A program made the position numbers and the translations under genes. Source: Tropicibacter naphthalenivorans (GTDB lineage Bacteria > Pseudomonadota > Alphaproteobacteria > Rhodobacterales > Rhodobacteraceae). Taken from it: 64,000 nucleotides of DNA. This document shows positions 1-9,732 of this stretch, in pieces. A model generated the notes under the pieces. It was not told the origin of the DNA and did no database searches. It saw only the letters and a list, made by a program, of their open reading frames with translations. How positions within the stretch are numbered: position 1 is the first letter of the stretch; the number at the start of each line of letters is the position of its first letter. Where the stretch lies: positions 570,560-634,559 of the forward strand of contig NZ_FWXX01000002.1 of assembly GCF_900176475.1 (NCBI RefSeq), read 5' to 3'.

Positions 1-42
1 GAAATCCCACGCGGTATTTTCAGGAACCAGTCGGAGTCTCAT
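1..42 (-). CDS. secF: SecF protein translocase subunit, N-terminal fragment
   Basis: Only the first 14 codons lie in the window, reading MRLRLVPENTAWDF on the minus strand from an ATG at 42-40. This is the usual opening of alphaproteobacterial SecF. The ATG lies one base beyond the secD stop, as expected of a secD-secF operon. SecF pairs with SecD in the inner membrane and uses the proton motive force to assist late Sec-dependent translocation. The rest of the gene is off the left edge. Confidence 0.8.
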   Translation of the reverse strand, partial: MRLRLVPENTAWDF

Positions 43-43
43 G

Positions 44-1705
44 TCACACCTCGATCTGCTTGGGGCGGCGGCGTTCGTACCACATGACGATCAGCAGCCG
101 GGTGACGAAGATGGCGGTAAAGACCGACGTCAGGATGCCGATCCCCAGCGTCACGGCGAACCCGCGCACCGGGCCAGAGCCCATGACATAAAGGATCACA
201 GCGGTGATAAACGTGGTGATATTGGCGTCGACAATCGCCGACAGCGCCTTTTCATAGCCCAGCTCGATGGCGCGGGCGGGCTTTTTCCCGGCTTTGAGTT
301 CCTCACGGATCCGCTCAAAGATCAGCACGTTGGCGTCCACCGCCATACCGACGGTCAGAACGATGCCCGCAATGCCCGGCAGGGTCAGCGTCGCGCCGAT
401 CAGGCTGAGCAGGCCAAAGATCAGGCCGATGTTGATGATCAGCGCGATATTGGCGAACGCCCCGAACAGACCGTAGCTGAGCAGCATAAAGATCAGCACC
501 GCGGCAAAGGCGACGATGGTCGCGATCTTGCCTGCGTCGATGCTGTCCTGGCCCAGTTCCGGCCCGATGGTGCGCTCTTCGAGGAACTCCATCCCGGCGG
601 GCAAGGCCCCTGCGCGCAGCAGCACGGCCAGGTTGGTCGATTCCTCGACGGTGAAGTTGCCGGTGATGATGCCAGAGCCGCCAGAGATATGGGTTTGAAT
701 CACCGGGGCGCTGATGACCTCGTCGTCCAGCACGATGGCAAAGGGCGAGCCGATGTTCGCCGCCGTATAGTCACCGAACTTGACCGCGCCCTGCGGGTTA
801 AAGCGGAAGTTCACCGCCGGGCGGCCGTTCTGGTCAAAAGCAGGCTGCGCGTCCACCAGCTCTTCGCCGGTGACTACGGGGGCCTGTTCGAGGATGTAGA
901 ACACGCCCTCTTGGTCGAGCGAGGGCAGCACCTCGTTGCCCACCCCCGCCGAGGCGTCGGCGCTGGCGGCGCGGCCCACAACCGGCTGAAAGGTCAGCTG
1001 GGCGGTGGTGCCGATGATGTCCTTGAGCTCCTGCGCAGAGCCAAGCCCCGGCACCTGGATCAGGATACGGTCCGCCCCCTGACGCTGGATCGTGGGTTCG
1101 CGCGTGCCCACCGCGTCGATGCGGCGGCGAATGATTTCAAGGCTTTGCTGGATGGTGCGTTCATCCGTGGCGCGCTGTTCGGCCTCGGACAGGGTGACGA
1201 CCAGCACATTGCCTTCGCCGCGCACCTCCAGGTCGGTGGTCCCCGCCCCGGTCAGCGACACGACAGGCCGCGCCAGACCGCGCACCAGTTCCAGCGCGCG
1301 GGTCATGCCCGCCTCTTCGGAAATGCGCACGCGCAGTTCCCCAGCCGGGGACGGTTGCAGACGGATGGTGCCGACGGTGGCGCGCTCGGGGCGCAGGATG
1401 TCGCGCACCTCGGGCCACAGCGCTTCCATGCGCGAGGCGTAGACGTCCTGCACCTGCACTTCGGCCAGCAGATGCGCACCGCCCCGCAGGTCAAGCCCAA
1501 GGTTCACCAGCCCAGACGGCAGGTAATCGGGCCAAACGCTTGCGGCGTCCCGGTTTTCCGAGGTATCCGCCCCGGCCTCGATCAGCTTGACCGCGTCATT
1601 ATGTTGCTCAACGCGCGTATAAAACCCGTTGGGCATGGCAAGCAGCAGACCGACCACCACAGTGGCCCAGATCAGTACCCGCTTCCAGAGATCGATCTGC
1701 AACAT
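44..1705 (-). CDS. secD: SecD protein translocase subunit
   Basis: Predicted 553-aa inner-membrane protein of the SecDF-YajC complex, which helps pull preproteins out of SecYEG. One membrane segment near residues 8-26 is followed by a periplasmic part containing the family hallmark LGLDLRGGAHLL (about residue 70). Five C-terminal membrane segments follow (about 390-545), with the conserved GMAVDANVLIFERIREE region. The length fits alphaproteobacterial SecD. It starts just downstream of yajC and runs into secF with a one-base gap, so the three are surely cotranscribed. The long open frame on the opposite strand is a GC-driven shadow. Confidence 0.97.
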   Translation of the reverse strand: MLQIDLWKRVLIWATVVVGLLLAMPNGFYTRVEQHNDAVKLIEAGADTSENRDAASVWPDYLPSGLVNLGLDLRGGAHLLAEVQVQDVYASRMEALWPEVRDILRPERATVGTIRLQPSPAGELRVRISEEAGMTRALELVRGLARPVVSLTGAGTTDLEVRGEGNVLVVTLSEAEQRATDERTIQQSLEIIRRRIDAVGTREPTIQRQGADRILIQVPGLGSAQELKDIIGTTAQLTFQPVVGRAASADASAGVGNEVLPSLDQEGVFYILEQAPVVTGEELVDAQPAFDQNGRPAVNFRFNPQGAVKFGDYTAANIGSPFAIVLDDEVISAPVIQTHISGGSGIITGNFTVEESTNLAVLLRAGALPAGMEFLEERTIGPELGQDSIDAGKIATIVAFAAVLIFMLLSYGLFGAFANIALIINIGLIFGLLSLIGATLTLPGIAGIVLTVGMAVDANVLIFERIREELKAGKKPARAIELGYEKALSAIVDANITTFITAVILYVMGSGPVRGFAVTLGIGILTSVFTAIFVTRLLIVMWYERRRPKQIEV

Positions 1706-1708
1706 GTG

Positions 1709-1996
1709 TTAGCCGTTCGCCGGTTCGGTCTTGGACAGCACCTGGGCGATGGTCGACTTGATCACGCGGACCTTGACGCCCTCGGCGATTTCCACTTCGA
1801 TTTCAGCACCTTCCAGAACGCGGCTCACCTTGCCGACGATGCCGCCCTGGGTGACGACCTTGTCGCCCTTGCGGACGGCTTCGACCATGGCCTGATGCTC
1901 TTTCATCTTCTTTTGCTGCGGACGGATCAGCAGGAAGTACATGATCGCGAAGATCAGGATAAGCGGAAGGAATTGGCCGATTGCTGCGGGGTCCAT
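1709..1996 (-). CDS. yajC: Preprotein translocase subunit YajC
   Basis: 95-aa single-pass membrane protein. The N-terminal membrane helix (about residues 8-25) is followed by the diagnostic RPQQKKMKEH and a small basic/acidic cytosolic domain with GDKVVTQGGIVGKV. YajC associates with SecDF at the translocon. It is the first gene of yajC-secD-secF on the minus strand, with secD starting 3 bases after its stop. The start is preceded by a purine-rich stretch. Confidence 0.96.
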   Translation of the reverse strand: MDPAAIGQFLPLILIFAIMYFLLIRPQQKKMKEHQAMVEAVRKGDKVVTQGGIVGKVSRVLEGAEIEVEIAEGVKVRVIKSTIAQVLSKTEPANG

Positions 1997-2184
1997 GGGA
2001 TGCTCCTATAGAAGTTCTGCGGGGCACCCCCGCGTTATCGCGCGGAACCTATGAGTTGCGTGGACCAAGTGCAAGGCACGGGCGCGCCGGGATCGCCTGT
2101 TTGCTTGGGAAAATCGGCGGTTCGCGCGATTGCGGAGGCTTTGCTTCGCCCCTAAGGTGCATGAGCCTTCCTGTAGGAGCCTTC

Positions 2185-3672
2185 ATGCAAGACGTCACGA
2201 CCCTGCCGATTTCGCCCGACGTGTTTTGGCCCGCGTTGGGTTTGGTTCTGGTCGCGCTGGCCGTTTTGGCGGTCTTTGGCCTGCTGGCGGGCTTTGGCCG
2301 CGTGGCGCAGGACGGCCCGAGCCATCTGCAAAAGCGCATGGGCCTGACCGAGCTGCCCCCCGCCCTGTTCCGCCTTGGCGCGGTCCTGTGGGCGGGGCTG
2401 GCGACAGTTTTGGTGGCGGGGCTGTTCTACATGCTGCTGGACGTGATCCTGCACGCCTTTCCGGCGTCGGATAGCGTGATTGGCAAGCTCTGGGATCAGA
2501 TCACCGGCAGCACCGCCGAGACCTGGGACTTTCGCTTTCGCTTGGCGCAACTGACGGTGCTGACGACGGTCTTGGGGGCGGTGATTGCGCTGCCGGTGAC
2601 GCTCAATCGGCTGCGGCTGGCGAGTGAAACCCTCTTCAACACCAAGATTTCCGAAGCGGCAGCGGACCTTTATGCCCAACGGCAGGTGACGCGCCGCTAT
2701 GCGAATGGTCTGACGCAAGACGAATACGAAGACGACATCGTCCGCCGCAACGCCGCGATCAACCGCCTTGAAGACCTCGTCCGCGAGCGCCCCGCCGAAG
2801 CGGGCCGGGTTAGTCGGCTGTTGTCGACGTATGTGAGGGAGTTGAGCAGGCAGTTTCCACCGGTCGAGCTTCCTGCAAAAATGGTCGTGGGTGACGTCGC
2901 CGAATGGGCGTCCGACTTGCGCCCAGCTCGATCAGATATGGAAAAAGCAGTGCAAACGCTGGGCCGATTGACAGAAATCCCTAGCGTCGCGCCGAAAGAT
3001 CGGCCAATCGACCTGACCGGGGCTAATCTCCAAGGAATGTTCTTTCGGAAATCTCATTTTCAAAAAGCAATTTTGACAAATGCAAACCTGCAAGGCACCC
3101 GCTTTTCTTCGTGCCAACTGCAGGGCGCTAAATTTGACGGCGCTATTGCCCACGGCTCAAAATTTGAAAATTGCACAATGTTGGAGCGGGTCAATTTCCA
3201 TGGTTCGAATTTCAGTGGCTCGGAATTCGCGCGAACCGATATGACAAGCGCGGAAGCTTACGAGGCGACATTTTTCTATGTAAAGTTTTACGAATCCTGC
3301 TTGAACGACGCGAGGTTCATAAAGTGCCATATGAGAGAAAGTGTGTTCATGGGCGCATCCCTGAAGGGAACCCTTCTAAAAGCCAGCGGCTTGGAATACA
3401 CCCTGTTTGACGAAGTCAAGTTCTCGCACCGCACCTATTTCACTAGAGTCAATATGGATTTTTCAGCGCTGTCCGATCTGGCTGTATTTCAATCGAACGG
3501 AATATTGGAACATTTGGAAAAGGTGATTGGAAACGGTTCGGTGGCTCTCCCTGAGAGCACGGCGACACCGAGACATTGGCCAAGTAACGTATTGCCGATT
3601 TGGACATTCGAAGAAGAATGGAAAAAATGGTGCAAAGACCCCGATAACTACGAATACAAGCCCCCCGCCTGA
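2185..3672 (+). CDS. Pentapeptide-repeat membrane protein
   Basis: About 495 aa when started at the ATG at 2185, which has TAGGAG five bases upstream. An in-frame ATG at 2161 has a poorer ribosome site. The N-terminal half has hydrophobic segments near residues 13-35, 60-85 and 118-140, then a helical linker. The C-terminal half (about 275-430) is a run of A(N/D)LxG/F-type pentapeptides (e.g. LTGANLQGMFF, NANLQGTRFSSCQL), which fold as a quadrilateral beta-helix. No enzymatic motif is seen and the function is unknown. Base composition changes mid-gene: the 5' part is GC-rich like its neighbours, while from about 2820 the coding strand becomes clearly AT-richer, suggesting a chimeric or acquired repeat module. 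Confidence 0.85.
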   Translation: MQDVTTLPISPDVFWPALGLVLVALAVLAVFGLLAGFGRVAQDGPSHLQKRMGLTELPPALFRLGAVLWAGLATVLVAGLFYMLLDVILHAFPASDSVIGKLWDQITGSTAETWDFRFRLAQLTVLTTVLGAVIALPVTLNRLRLASETLFNTKISEAAADLYAQRQVTRRYANGLTQDEYEDDIVRRNAAINRLEDLVRERPAEAGRVSRLLSTYVRELSRQFPPVELPAKMVVGDVAEWASDLRPARSDMEKAVQTLGRLTEIPSVAPKDRPIDLTGANLQGMFFRKSHFQKAILTNANLQGTRFSSCQLQGAKFDGAIAHGSKFENCTMLERVNFHGSNFSGSEFARTDMTSAEAYEATFFYVKFYESCLNDARFIKCHMRESVFMGASLKGTLLKASGLEYTLFDEVKFSHRTYFTRVNMDFSALSDLAVFQSNGILEHLEKVIGNGSVALPESTATPRHWPSNVLPIWTFEEEWKKWCKDPDNYEYKPPA

Positions 3673-3735
3673 CCCCTCTTGCCCCAGCCTCAACCGCCGC
3701 CTACCTTTCTCCTGCCCCCTCAGGAAAGGCCCGTG

Positions 3736-4353
3736 ATGCTGCGCCTCCTCGCCCTTCTCCTCCTTCCCCTCCCTGCCCTCGCTGATCCGGCGGTCGGCAG
3801 GCTGAACCTTTCGGGCTACAAACACCGCGAGATGTGTTCGGGGACGCTCATTGCGCCGGACAAAGTCCTCACCGCCGCGCATTGTGTCGCCACCGTGCAG
3901 GACGGGTATCTGAAACGCTTGGGGGATATGACCTTTGTCGCCGATTGGAACGGCGAGAGCCACAAGGGCGCGGCCAAGCTGCGCGCCGTGCAGGTGCACC
4001 CCAAGGCCTTTACCGACGGGCGCTTTGATCTGTCCCATGACATCGCCGTGGTCGAGCTGGCCCAGCCGCTACAGCCCACGCCGCACCCGCTTGGGGACAA
4101 GGGCTTGCCGGGGCCGCTGACCCTGATCGGCTATCAGCGCAGCGCGCCGCATCGGCAGGCCGAGACGGGCTATTGTTATGGCGCGCCCGAAGGCCCTCTC
4201 TGGCGCATCGCTTGCCGGGTGGAGCCGGGCCAATCGGGCGGCCCGGTTCTGAATGACGCAGGCGAAATCGTCGCCGTGATCAGCGCCGTCCAAGAGGAAC
4301 AGGCGCTGGTGGTGCCGGTGGACGAATGGCTGCGCGAGCAGCTCAGGCGGTAG
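3736..4353 (+). CDS. Exported trypsin-like serine protease
   Basis: 205-aa protein from the ATG at 3736, which follows AGGAAAGG. It has a signal peptide (MLRLLALLLLPLPALA, cleavage before DPAV). It is a small chymotrypsin-fold protease with a complete apparent triad: His49 in TAAHC, Asp102 in HDIAVVEL and Ser167 in GQSGGP. Two cysteine pairs are plausible (Cys34-Cys50, Cys147-Cys160). No PDZ domain is present, so it is not DegP-like. It is likely periplasmic or secreted, with unknown substrate. Its 3' end overlaps the convergent RTX-like gene by 11 bases. Confidence 0.9.
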   Translation: MLRLLALLLLPLPALADPAVGRLNLSGYKHREMCSGTLIAPDKVLTAAHCVATVQDGYLKRLGDMTFVADWNGESHKGAAKLRAVQVHPKAFTDGRFDLSHDIAVVELAQPLQPTPHPLGDKGLPGPLTLIGYQRSAPHRQAETGYCYGAPEGPLWRIACRVEPGQSGGPVLNDAGEIVAVISAVQEEQALVVPVDEWLREQLRR

Positions 4354-5074
4354 CCGCGTCGCCGGAATAGTCGTACAGATCCACCGTGATATACGCCCCG
4401 GCGTTGCCAAGCACCCGCACCAGCTCGACGCCGTTGGCCTGCACCGAGGCATAGTCGCCCAGGTCCACCACTTCGACCACGTCACTTCCGTCGTTCAGCA
4501 GCAAAGTCGGGTCGTAGTTGAAGACCTCGATGACCTCGCCAGTCTCATAATCAAGGATCTCGACCGGGGTTTCATCGTCGCCGAAATACTCGACCCCGAA
4601 GGCGTCATAACCCTCGCCGCCGTCCATCACGTCGCCGTCATGGCCCAGCAGGTAGTCGTTGCCATAGCCGCCGGACAGGGTGTCGGGAGTCTCGGTGCCA
4701 AAGTCGTCGACGGACACGAGGTAGTCGCCCCCGGTGCCGCCCAGCAGCACGTCAAAGCCGTCGTTCACGGCGATAAAGTCATCGCCCGCCCCGCCGTAGA
4801 AGGTGTCATTGCCCGAAGCGCTCTCGGTCGCATCGTCCTGGTCGTCGATGATGGCGTCATCACCCGCGCCGCCGCGCACGTAGTCGTCACCGTCCATGCC
4901 GTAAACAAGGTCGTCGCCGTCACCGCTGTAGACGACGTCGTCGCCGTCGCTGCCAAGGATCGTATCGTCGCCGTCGGTGCCTTGGGTCCGGGTCAGGTCG
5001 TCGTCGCCGCTGTCACCGGGGGCCAAAGCGCCGATCGCCAGCGCGCCAAAGAGCAAAAGTAAAAGACCGCCCAT
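4343..5074 (-). CDS. N-terminally anchored RTX-like calcium-binding protein
   Basis: 243 aa from the ATG at 5074, preceded by GGAAAGGAAC. It opens with one hydrophobic segment (MGGLLLLLFGALAIGALA), a signal anchor or signal peptide. An acidic region then carries irregular RTX-type units (GTDGDDTILGSDGDD, GMDGDDYVRGGAGDD, YGGAGDD). The C-terminal 80 residues (VEILDYETGEV ... ANGVELVRVLG) are shared with the next gene but not with the type I secreted RTX proteins of this window, and the DDFVL secretion tail is absent. It is therefore probably Sec-exported and surface- or periplasm-facing, binding Ca2+. It is a tandem paralogue of 5129-5908. Function unknown. Confidence 0.85.
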   Translation of the reverse strand: MGGLLLLLFGALAIGALAPGDSGDDDLTRTQGTDGDDTILGSDGDDVVYSGDGDDLVYGMDGDDYVRGGAGDDAIIDDQDDATESASGNDTFYGGAGDDFIAVNDGFDVLLGGTGGDYLVSVDDFGTETPDTLSGGYGNDYLLGHDGDVMDGGEGYDAFGVEYFGDDETPVEILDYETGEVIEVFNYDPTLLLNDGSDVVEVVDLGDYASVQANGVELVRVLGNAGAYITVDLYDYSGDAATA

Positions 5075-5128
5075 GTTGTTCCTTTCCATAGGGGCCGTGC
5101 GCCCCCACCGGGCCACGGGTCGTTAGAG

Positions 5129-5908
5129 TCAGGCCGTGACGTCGATCAGCTCGAAGGTCAGGCTGGCGTGGTCCGGGCCTTCGACGCGGGCCAGCTCGAT
5201 GCCGTTGGCGTAGATCGCCGTGCTGTCGTCGTGCTCCACCGCCTCGACCACATCGGTGCCGTCATTGGCCAGCAGGCCGGACTGGTAGACATAGACGAGG
5301 ATCGTGTCCGAGGCTTCATAATCAGCGATCTGCACCGGGTCGTCCGCATCGTCAAAGCGGCTCACCACGAACAGATCGTCCCCTTCGCCGCCCAGCAGCA
5401 CGTCGCCGCTGTCGCCCACCAGCGTGTCATTGCCATAGCCGCCGGATACCCAGTCGGGCTGGACGTCTACATCTACGTCGATGGCCACCAGCTCGTCATT
5501 GCCCAGACCGCCATACAGGCTGTCTGCCCCGTCCAGCGCGGTCAGCGTGTCGTCACCGCTGCCGCCGTAGAATGCGTCATCGCCAGAGGCCACGCCCTCG
5601 TAAAAGTCGTCGTAGATCTCGTCGTTGCCGTCCCCGGCGCGGATCGTGTCATTGCCCGCCCCGCCGGACATGCTGTCGTCGTCATCCGTGCCGGTCAGGC
5701 GCTCGTCCGCGTCGCCGCCATCGACCTCGTAGCCGAGGGTGTCGATGTTCTCGGGATAGTTTTCGTCCTCGTCATAGACGATTTCTTCGTCGTCCAGATA
5801 CTCGTCCTCGGCGTCCTCGATGCGGTCGTTGATCTCATCCTCGACCGAAGAGACGACCATCGATCCGATGGCAAGCGAGCCGAACAAAATGAGCAAAAGG
5901 GCAGTCAT
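5129..5908 (-). CDS. N-terminally anchored RTX-like calcium-binding protein (paralogue)
   Basis: 259 aa from the ATG at 5908, chosen because MTALLLILFGSLAIG then aligns with the start of its neighbour. An ATG 12 codons upstream is the alternative. A single N-terminal hydrophobic segment is followed by a very acidic linker (EDEINDRIEDAEDEYLDDEE), RTX-like GGxGND repeats at about 90-185, and a C-terminal domain with ADYEASDTILVYVY and YANGIELARVEG like the downstream gene. No C-terminal type I signal is present. The two genes lie 54 bases apart on the same strand and probably form an operon arising from tandem duplication. Confidence 0.85.
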   Translation of the reverse strand: MTALLLILFGSLAIGSMVVSSVEDEINDRIEDAEDEYLDDEEIVYDEDENYPENIDTLGYEVDGGDADERLTGTDDDDSMSGGAGNDTIRAGDGNDEIYDDFYEGVASGDDAFYGGSGDDTLTALDGADSLYGGLGNDELVAIDVDVDVQPDWVSGGYGNDTLVGDSGDVLLGGEGDDLFVVSRFDDADDPVQIADYEASDTILVYVYQSGLLANDGTDVVEAVEHDDSTAIYANGIELARVEGPDHASLTFELIDVTA

Positions 5909-6115
5909 GGCGATTCCCGAGTGTTTTTTGGTTAACTTCTTCAACTTATACCAAAACTGTCACAATCTGTGTCAGGTCAATTTACACACTGCGTTTCCGA
6001 TTTAGCATCAATCCGCCGCCCTGCCTTCTTGCGCCTCGCGCGCTTTGGCCCACTACCAGCGCGTGACGGAATGGGGCATAAGACACGCGACTCAAACGAA
6101 CCCTTGGAGGATACG

Positions 6116-7405
6116 ATGCACGACATCCGAGCGATCCGCGAAAACCCGGCAGCATTCGACGCGGCGATGGCCCGCCGCGGGGTGGAAAACGCATCCTCAG
6201 AGATCCTCAAGATCGACGAGGCGCGCCGCGCTGCGATCCACGCCGCCGAGACCGCGCAGGCCGATCAGAAAAAGGCCGCCAAAGAGGTGGGCGCCGCCAA
6301 GGCCAAGGGCGACGAGGCCGAATTCGAACGCCTGCGCGCTCTGGTCGCCGAGAAAAAGTCCGAAGTCGCCGCCATGCAGGACAAGGCCAAGGAGCTGGAC
6401 AAGGCGCTGGAGGATGCCTTGATGGGCATTCCGAACCTGCCGTTTGACGATGTGCCGGACGGGGCAGATGAAGACGACAACGTCGAGGTGCGCCGCTGGG
6501 GCACGCCCGGCGAATTTTCCTTTGCGCCCAAGGAACATTACGATCTGGCCGGGGTTATCCCGGGGATGGATTTCGAAGTGGCGGCCAAGCTGTCGGGCTC
6601 TCGGTTCGTGGTGCTGCGCGGCGCTGTCGCCCGCATTCACCGCGCGCTGGCTCAGTTCATGCTGGACACCCACGTCGAGGAAAACGGTCTGACCGAGGCA
6701 TGGACCCCGGTTCTGGTGAAAGAAGACATGATGTACGGCACGGGCCAACTGCCCAAATTCGGCGAGGACAGCTATCAGACCACCAATGGCTGGTGGCTGG
6801 TGCCGACCGCCGAAGTGCCGCTGACCAACTTTGTGAATGGCGAAACGGTGGACGAGGCGTCCTTGCCGCATCGCTACGCCGCGCACACGCAGTGCTTCCG
6901 CTCCGAGGCGGGCAGCGCGGGGCGTGACACCTCTGGGATGCTGCGCCAGCACCAGTTCGAGAAAGTGGAAATGGTCTCGATCACCCACCCCGACGCCTCG
7001 CGCGCGGAACTCGACCGCATGACCGACTGCGCGCAGGGCATTCTGGAAAAGCTGGGTCTGCCCTATCGCACCGTGGTGCTGTGCACCGGCGACATGGGCT
7101 TTGGCGCGCGCCGCACCCATGACATCGAGGTCTGGCTGCCGGGGCAGAACACCTACCGCGAGATTTCCTCGGTGTCGGTCTGCGGCGACTTTCAGGCCCG
7201 CCGGATGAACGCCCGTTTCAAGGCACCGGGCGGCAAGCCCGAGTTCGTGCATACTTTGAACGGCTCTGGCTTGGCCGTGGGCCGGACCTTGATCGCCGTG
7301 CTGGAGAATGGCCAGCAAGAGGACGGCAGCGTTGTGCTGCCCGAGGTGCTGCACCCCTACCTGCGCGGCAAGACCACCCTAACGGCGGAGGGCACGCTGG
7401 TATGA
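6116..7405 (+). CDS. serS: Seryl-tRNA synthetase
   Basis: 429-aa class II aminoacyl-tRNA synthetase that charges tRNA-Ser. The ATG at 6116 follows TTGGAGG. The N-terminal antiparallel coiled-coil arm (about residues 28-100, rich in A/K/E) binds the long variable arm of tRNA-Ser. The catalytic core has motif 2 ([20 protein letters not shown]) and motif 3 ([16 protein letters not shown]), with the [14 protein letters not shown] segment typical of SerRS. Its stop overlaps the start of the next gene (ATGA), indicating coupled translation. Confidence 0.97.
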   Translation: MHDIRAIRENPAAFDAAMARRGVENASSEILKIDEARRAAIHAAETAQADQKKAAKEVGAAKAKGDEAEFERLRALVAEKKSEVAAMQDKAKELDKALEDALMGIPNLPFDDVPDGADEDDNVEVRRWGTPGEFSFAPKEHYDLAGVIPGMDFEVAAKLSGSRFVVLRGAVARIHRALAQFMLDTHVEENGLTEAWTPVLVKEDMMYGTGQLPKFGEDSYQTTNGWWLVPTAEVPLTNFVNGETVDEASLPHRYAAHTQCFRSEAGSAGRDTSGMLRQHQFEKVEMVSITHPDASRAELDRMTDCAQGILEKLGLPYRTVVLCTGDMGFGARRTHDIEVWLPGQNTYREISSVSVCGDFQARRMNARFKAPGGKPEFVHTLNGSGLAVGRTLIAVLENGQQEDGSVVLPEVLHPYLRGKTTLTAEGTLV

Positions 7406-8103
7406 CACGCCTCTGGGCGATCATGTGTTTCGTGGCGGCGGTGGCTTTTGCGGCCTCGCCGCTGCTGTTCCCCGGTTTCGCGGGCTATGCGCCCGAGCAA
7501 TTCCCGGTGCAGATCGACGAGCCGCCGGTGCAGCCCGCGGGCTATGCCTTTGCGATCTGGGGGCTGATCTACGCGTGGCTGATCGTCGGCACCGGTTTCG
7601 GGATGCTCAAGCGCGCCGATGACCCGGATTGGGCCGAGATGCGCAAGCCGCTGTTTGTCAGTCTGCTGATTGGCTTTGCGTGGATTCCCATGGCGCAGGT
7701 GTCGCCGGTGGCGGCGACGGTGATGATCTGGGGGATGCTGGCGTCTGCCTTGGTGGCATTGTTCCGCGTGGGTGACACCGACCGCTGGCTGCAACAAGCC
7801 CCTGTGGCGATCTATGCCGGCTGGCTGTCGGCGGCGGCCTGCGTCGGCACCGGCGTGGTGATTGGCGGCTACGGCTGGCTGCCCCCCACCCCGGCGGCGC
7901 TGCTGTGCCTGTTGGTGGCGGTGGTCATCTCGGTCACGGCGCAGTACCGCCTGCACCGCGCGCCGGAATACGGCATCACGGTGATCTGGGCGCTGGTGGC
8001 GGTGATCGTGCAGAACGCCTCGCCGTTCAACGCCGCCGTCACGGGCTTGGCGGTGATCGGCATCGGCGTGATCCTGTCGCTGCGGGCCACGGACACCGAA
8101 TAG
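7402..8103 (+). CDS. TspO/MBR-like tryptophan-rich membrane protein
   Basis: 233-aa integral membrane protein with about seven hydrophobic segments, translationally coupled to serS by a 4-base overlap. The stretch [18 protein letters not shown] resembles the PxxxF..W..lY pattern of proteins annotated as tryptophan-rich sensory (TspO-like), but it is longer than the five-helix TspO (about 160 aa). The family call is from memory of similar alphaproteobacterial proteins. Function is not established. A strong terminator follows. Confidence 0.5.
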   Translation: MTRLWAIMCFVAAVAFAASPLLFPGFAGYAPEQFPVQIDEPPVQPAGYAFAIWGLIYAWLIVGTGFGMLKRADDPDWAEMRKPLFVSLLIGFAWIPMAQVSPVAATVMIWGMLASALVALFRVGDTDRWLQQAPVAIYAGWLSAAACVGTGVVIGGYGWLPPTPAALLCLLVAVVISVTAQYRLHRAPEYGITVIWALVAVIVQNASPFNAAVTGLAVIGIGVILSLRATDTE

Positions 8104-8128
8104 AGTTTCTGTTCAGTTTCAAAGCGAA

Positions 8129-8158
8129 AGAGCGGGCCGCTAGGACCCGCTCTTTTTT
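8129..8158 (+). terminator. Rho-independent terminator after serS-tspO-like pair
   Basis: Perfect 8-bp stem AGAGCGGG (8129-8136) / CCCGCTCT (8146-8153) followed by a T tract. It lies 25 bases after the stop at 8103 and in front of the convergent der gene. Confidence 0.9.
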
Positions 8159-8174
8159 GTTGTTCTAGAGGCGC

Positions 8175-9659
8175 TTACTGGCGCTCGCCGCCCTGCTTGG
8201 ACTGCAAGGACCGCTTGTGCTTTTTCAGCGCCCCGGCATTTTTCTTGCGTCGCCCTTTGAACGGGTTCTGGTCGCTCTGCCCGCGCATGTGCAGCCGGAT
8301 CGGCGTGCCGGGCATGTCAAAGTCCTCGCGCAAGCCATTGACAAGATACCGAGAATAGCTCTCGGGCAGCTTGTCCGGGTGGCTACACATCACCACAAAG
8401 CCCGGCGGACGGGTCTTGGCCTGCGTCATGTAGCGCAGCTTGATGCGCTTGCCCTGCGGCGCGGGGGGCGGATGGCGCGAGATCATGCCCTCGAGCCAGC
8501 GGTTCAGCTGGCCGGTCGGAATGCGGCGGTTCCACGTGGTATAGGCCTGCATGATCGCCTTTTGCAGACGGTCCATGCCGCGCCCGGTGCGGGCCGAAAT
8601 GGTGACAAGGGGCGCGCCGCGCAGCTGCGGCAGAACATGCTCGAACTCATCCTTGAGCCACTTGAGCTTTTCTTGCTTTTCGTCCTCGATGTCCCACTTG
8701 TTGACGGCAACGACCACGGCGCGGCCTTCACGCTCGGCCAGGTCAGCGATCTTGAGATCCTGGGTCTCGAACGGGATGGCGGCGTCCAGCAGGACCACCA
8801 CAACCTCGGCGAATTTGATCGCGCGAATACCGTCAGAGACAGAGAGTTTTTCCAGCTTTTCCTGCACCTTGGCGCGCTTGCGCATCCCGGCGGTGTCAAA
8901 GATCCGCATGGGCACGCCGTCCCAGGTCTTTTGCACGGAAATGGCGTCGCGGGTGATGCCCGCCTCGGGGCCCGTCAGCATCCGGTCTTCGCCGATGATC
9001 TGGTTCACAAGGGTGGATTTGCCCGCGTTGGGACGGCCAATGATGGCGATCTGAAGCGGCTTGGCCTCGGTGGGCATGGGCACGTCTTCGGCGAGAACCT
9101 CGTCCTCTTCGTCGTGGACAGTGACCTCGACCTCGGGGGCGTCTTGTACAGCGCGCTCTTCGAACTCCTCCGAGATCGGCAGAAGCACAGAATAAAGATC
9201 CGGCATCCCCTCGCCGTGTTCGGCAGACAGGCGCATGGGCTCGCCGATGCCCAGCTCAAAGGCCTCGAAGTACCCCGCATCGGCGGCAGCGCCCTCGGCC
9301 TTGTTGGCGGCGAGGATCACACGCTTGGCACGGCGGCGCAGAATCTCGGCAAAGACGCGGTCGTCCGGCAAAATCCCGGCGCGGGCGTCGATCATGAACA
9401 GACAGACGTCGGCCATGTCCACGGCACGCTCGGTCAAACGGCGCATCCGCGCGGGCAGAGAATCATCGGTCTCGTTTTCCAGACCGGCGGTGTCGATCAC
9501 GGTAAAGCGCAGATCGCCCAGCTTGGCCTCGCCCTCGCGCAAATCGCGCGTCACGCCCGGTTGGTCATCGACCAAGGCCAGACGTTTGCCCACAAGGCGG
9601 TTGAACAGCGTCGACTTGCCCACGTTGGGACGGCCGACAATGGCGAGAGTAAAGGACAT
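8175..9659 (-). CDS. der: Ribosome assembly GTPase Der (EngA)
   Basis: 494 aa with two tandem GTPase domains, diagnostic of Der. The first has P-loop GRPNVGKST at residues 8-16, DTAGLE and NKAE. The second has GRPNAGKST near 210, DTAGMRKR and NKWD. A C-terminal KH-like domain (about 390-470) and a basic lysine/arginine tail follow. Der acts in 50S subunit maturation. An acidic linker ([17 protein letters not shown]) separates the two G domains. It is the last gene of yfgM-like/bamB/der on the minus strand. Confidence 0.97.
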   Translation of the reverse strand: MSFTLAIVGRPNVGKSTLFNRLVGKRLALVDDQPGVTRDLREGEAKLGDLRFTVIDTAGLENETDDSLPARMRRLTERAVDMADVCLFMIDARAGILPDDRVFAEILRRRAKRVILAANKAEGAAADAGYFEAFELGIGEPMRLSAEHGEGMPDLYSVLLPISEEFEERAVQDAPEVEVTVHDEEDEVLAEDVPMPTEAKPLQIAIIGRPNAGKSTLVNQIIGEDRMLTGPEAGITRDAISVQKTWDGVPMRIFDTAGMRKRAKVQEKLEKLSVSDGIRAIKFAEVVVVLLDAAIPFETQDLKIADLAEREGRAVVVAVNKWDIEDEKQEKLKWLKDEFEHVLPQLRGAPLVTISARTGRGMDRLQKAIMQAYTTWNRRIPTGQLNRWLEGMISRHPPPAPQGKRIKLRYMTQAKTRPPGFVVMCSHPDKLPESYSRYLVNGLREDFDMPGTPIRLHMRGQSDQNPFKGRRKKNAGALKKHKRSLQSKQGGERQ

Positions 9660-9732
9660 GACTCGGGGCTCCGCAGATCAAGGCGCGGGCTTAGCGCATT
9701 TTTTTGGATAACGAAAGAGGCTCGCGCGGGTC

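Noticed and set aside
41-2011. 656-codon open frame on the plus strand opposite secD/yajC
   Set aside because: Its translation is rich in His, Gln, Asp and Arg with no domain. It mirrors secD in a GC-rich genome. The minus strand carries SecD and YajC signatures.
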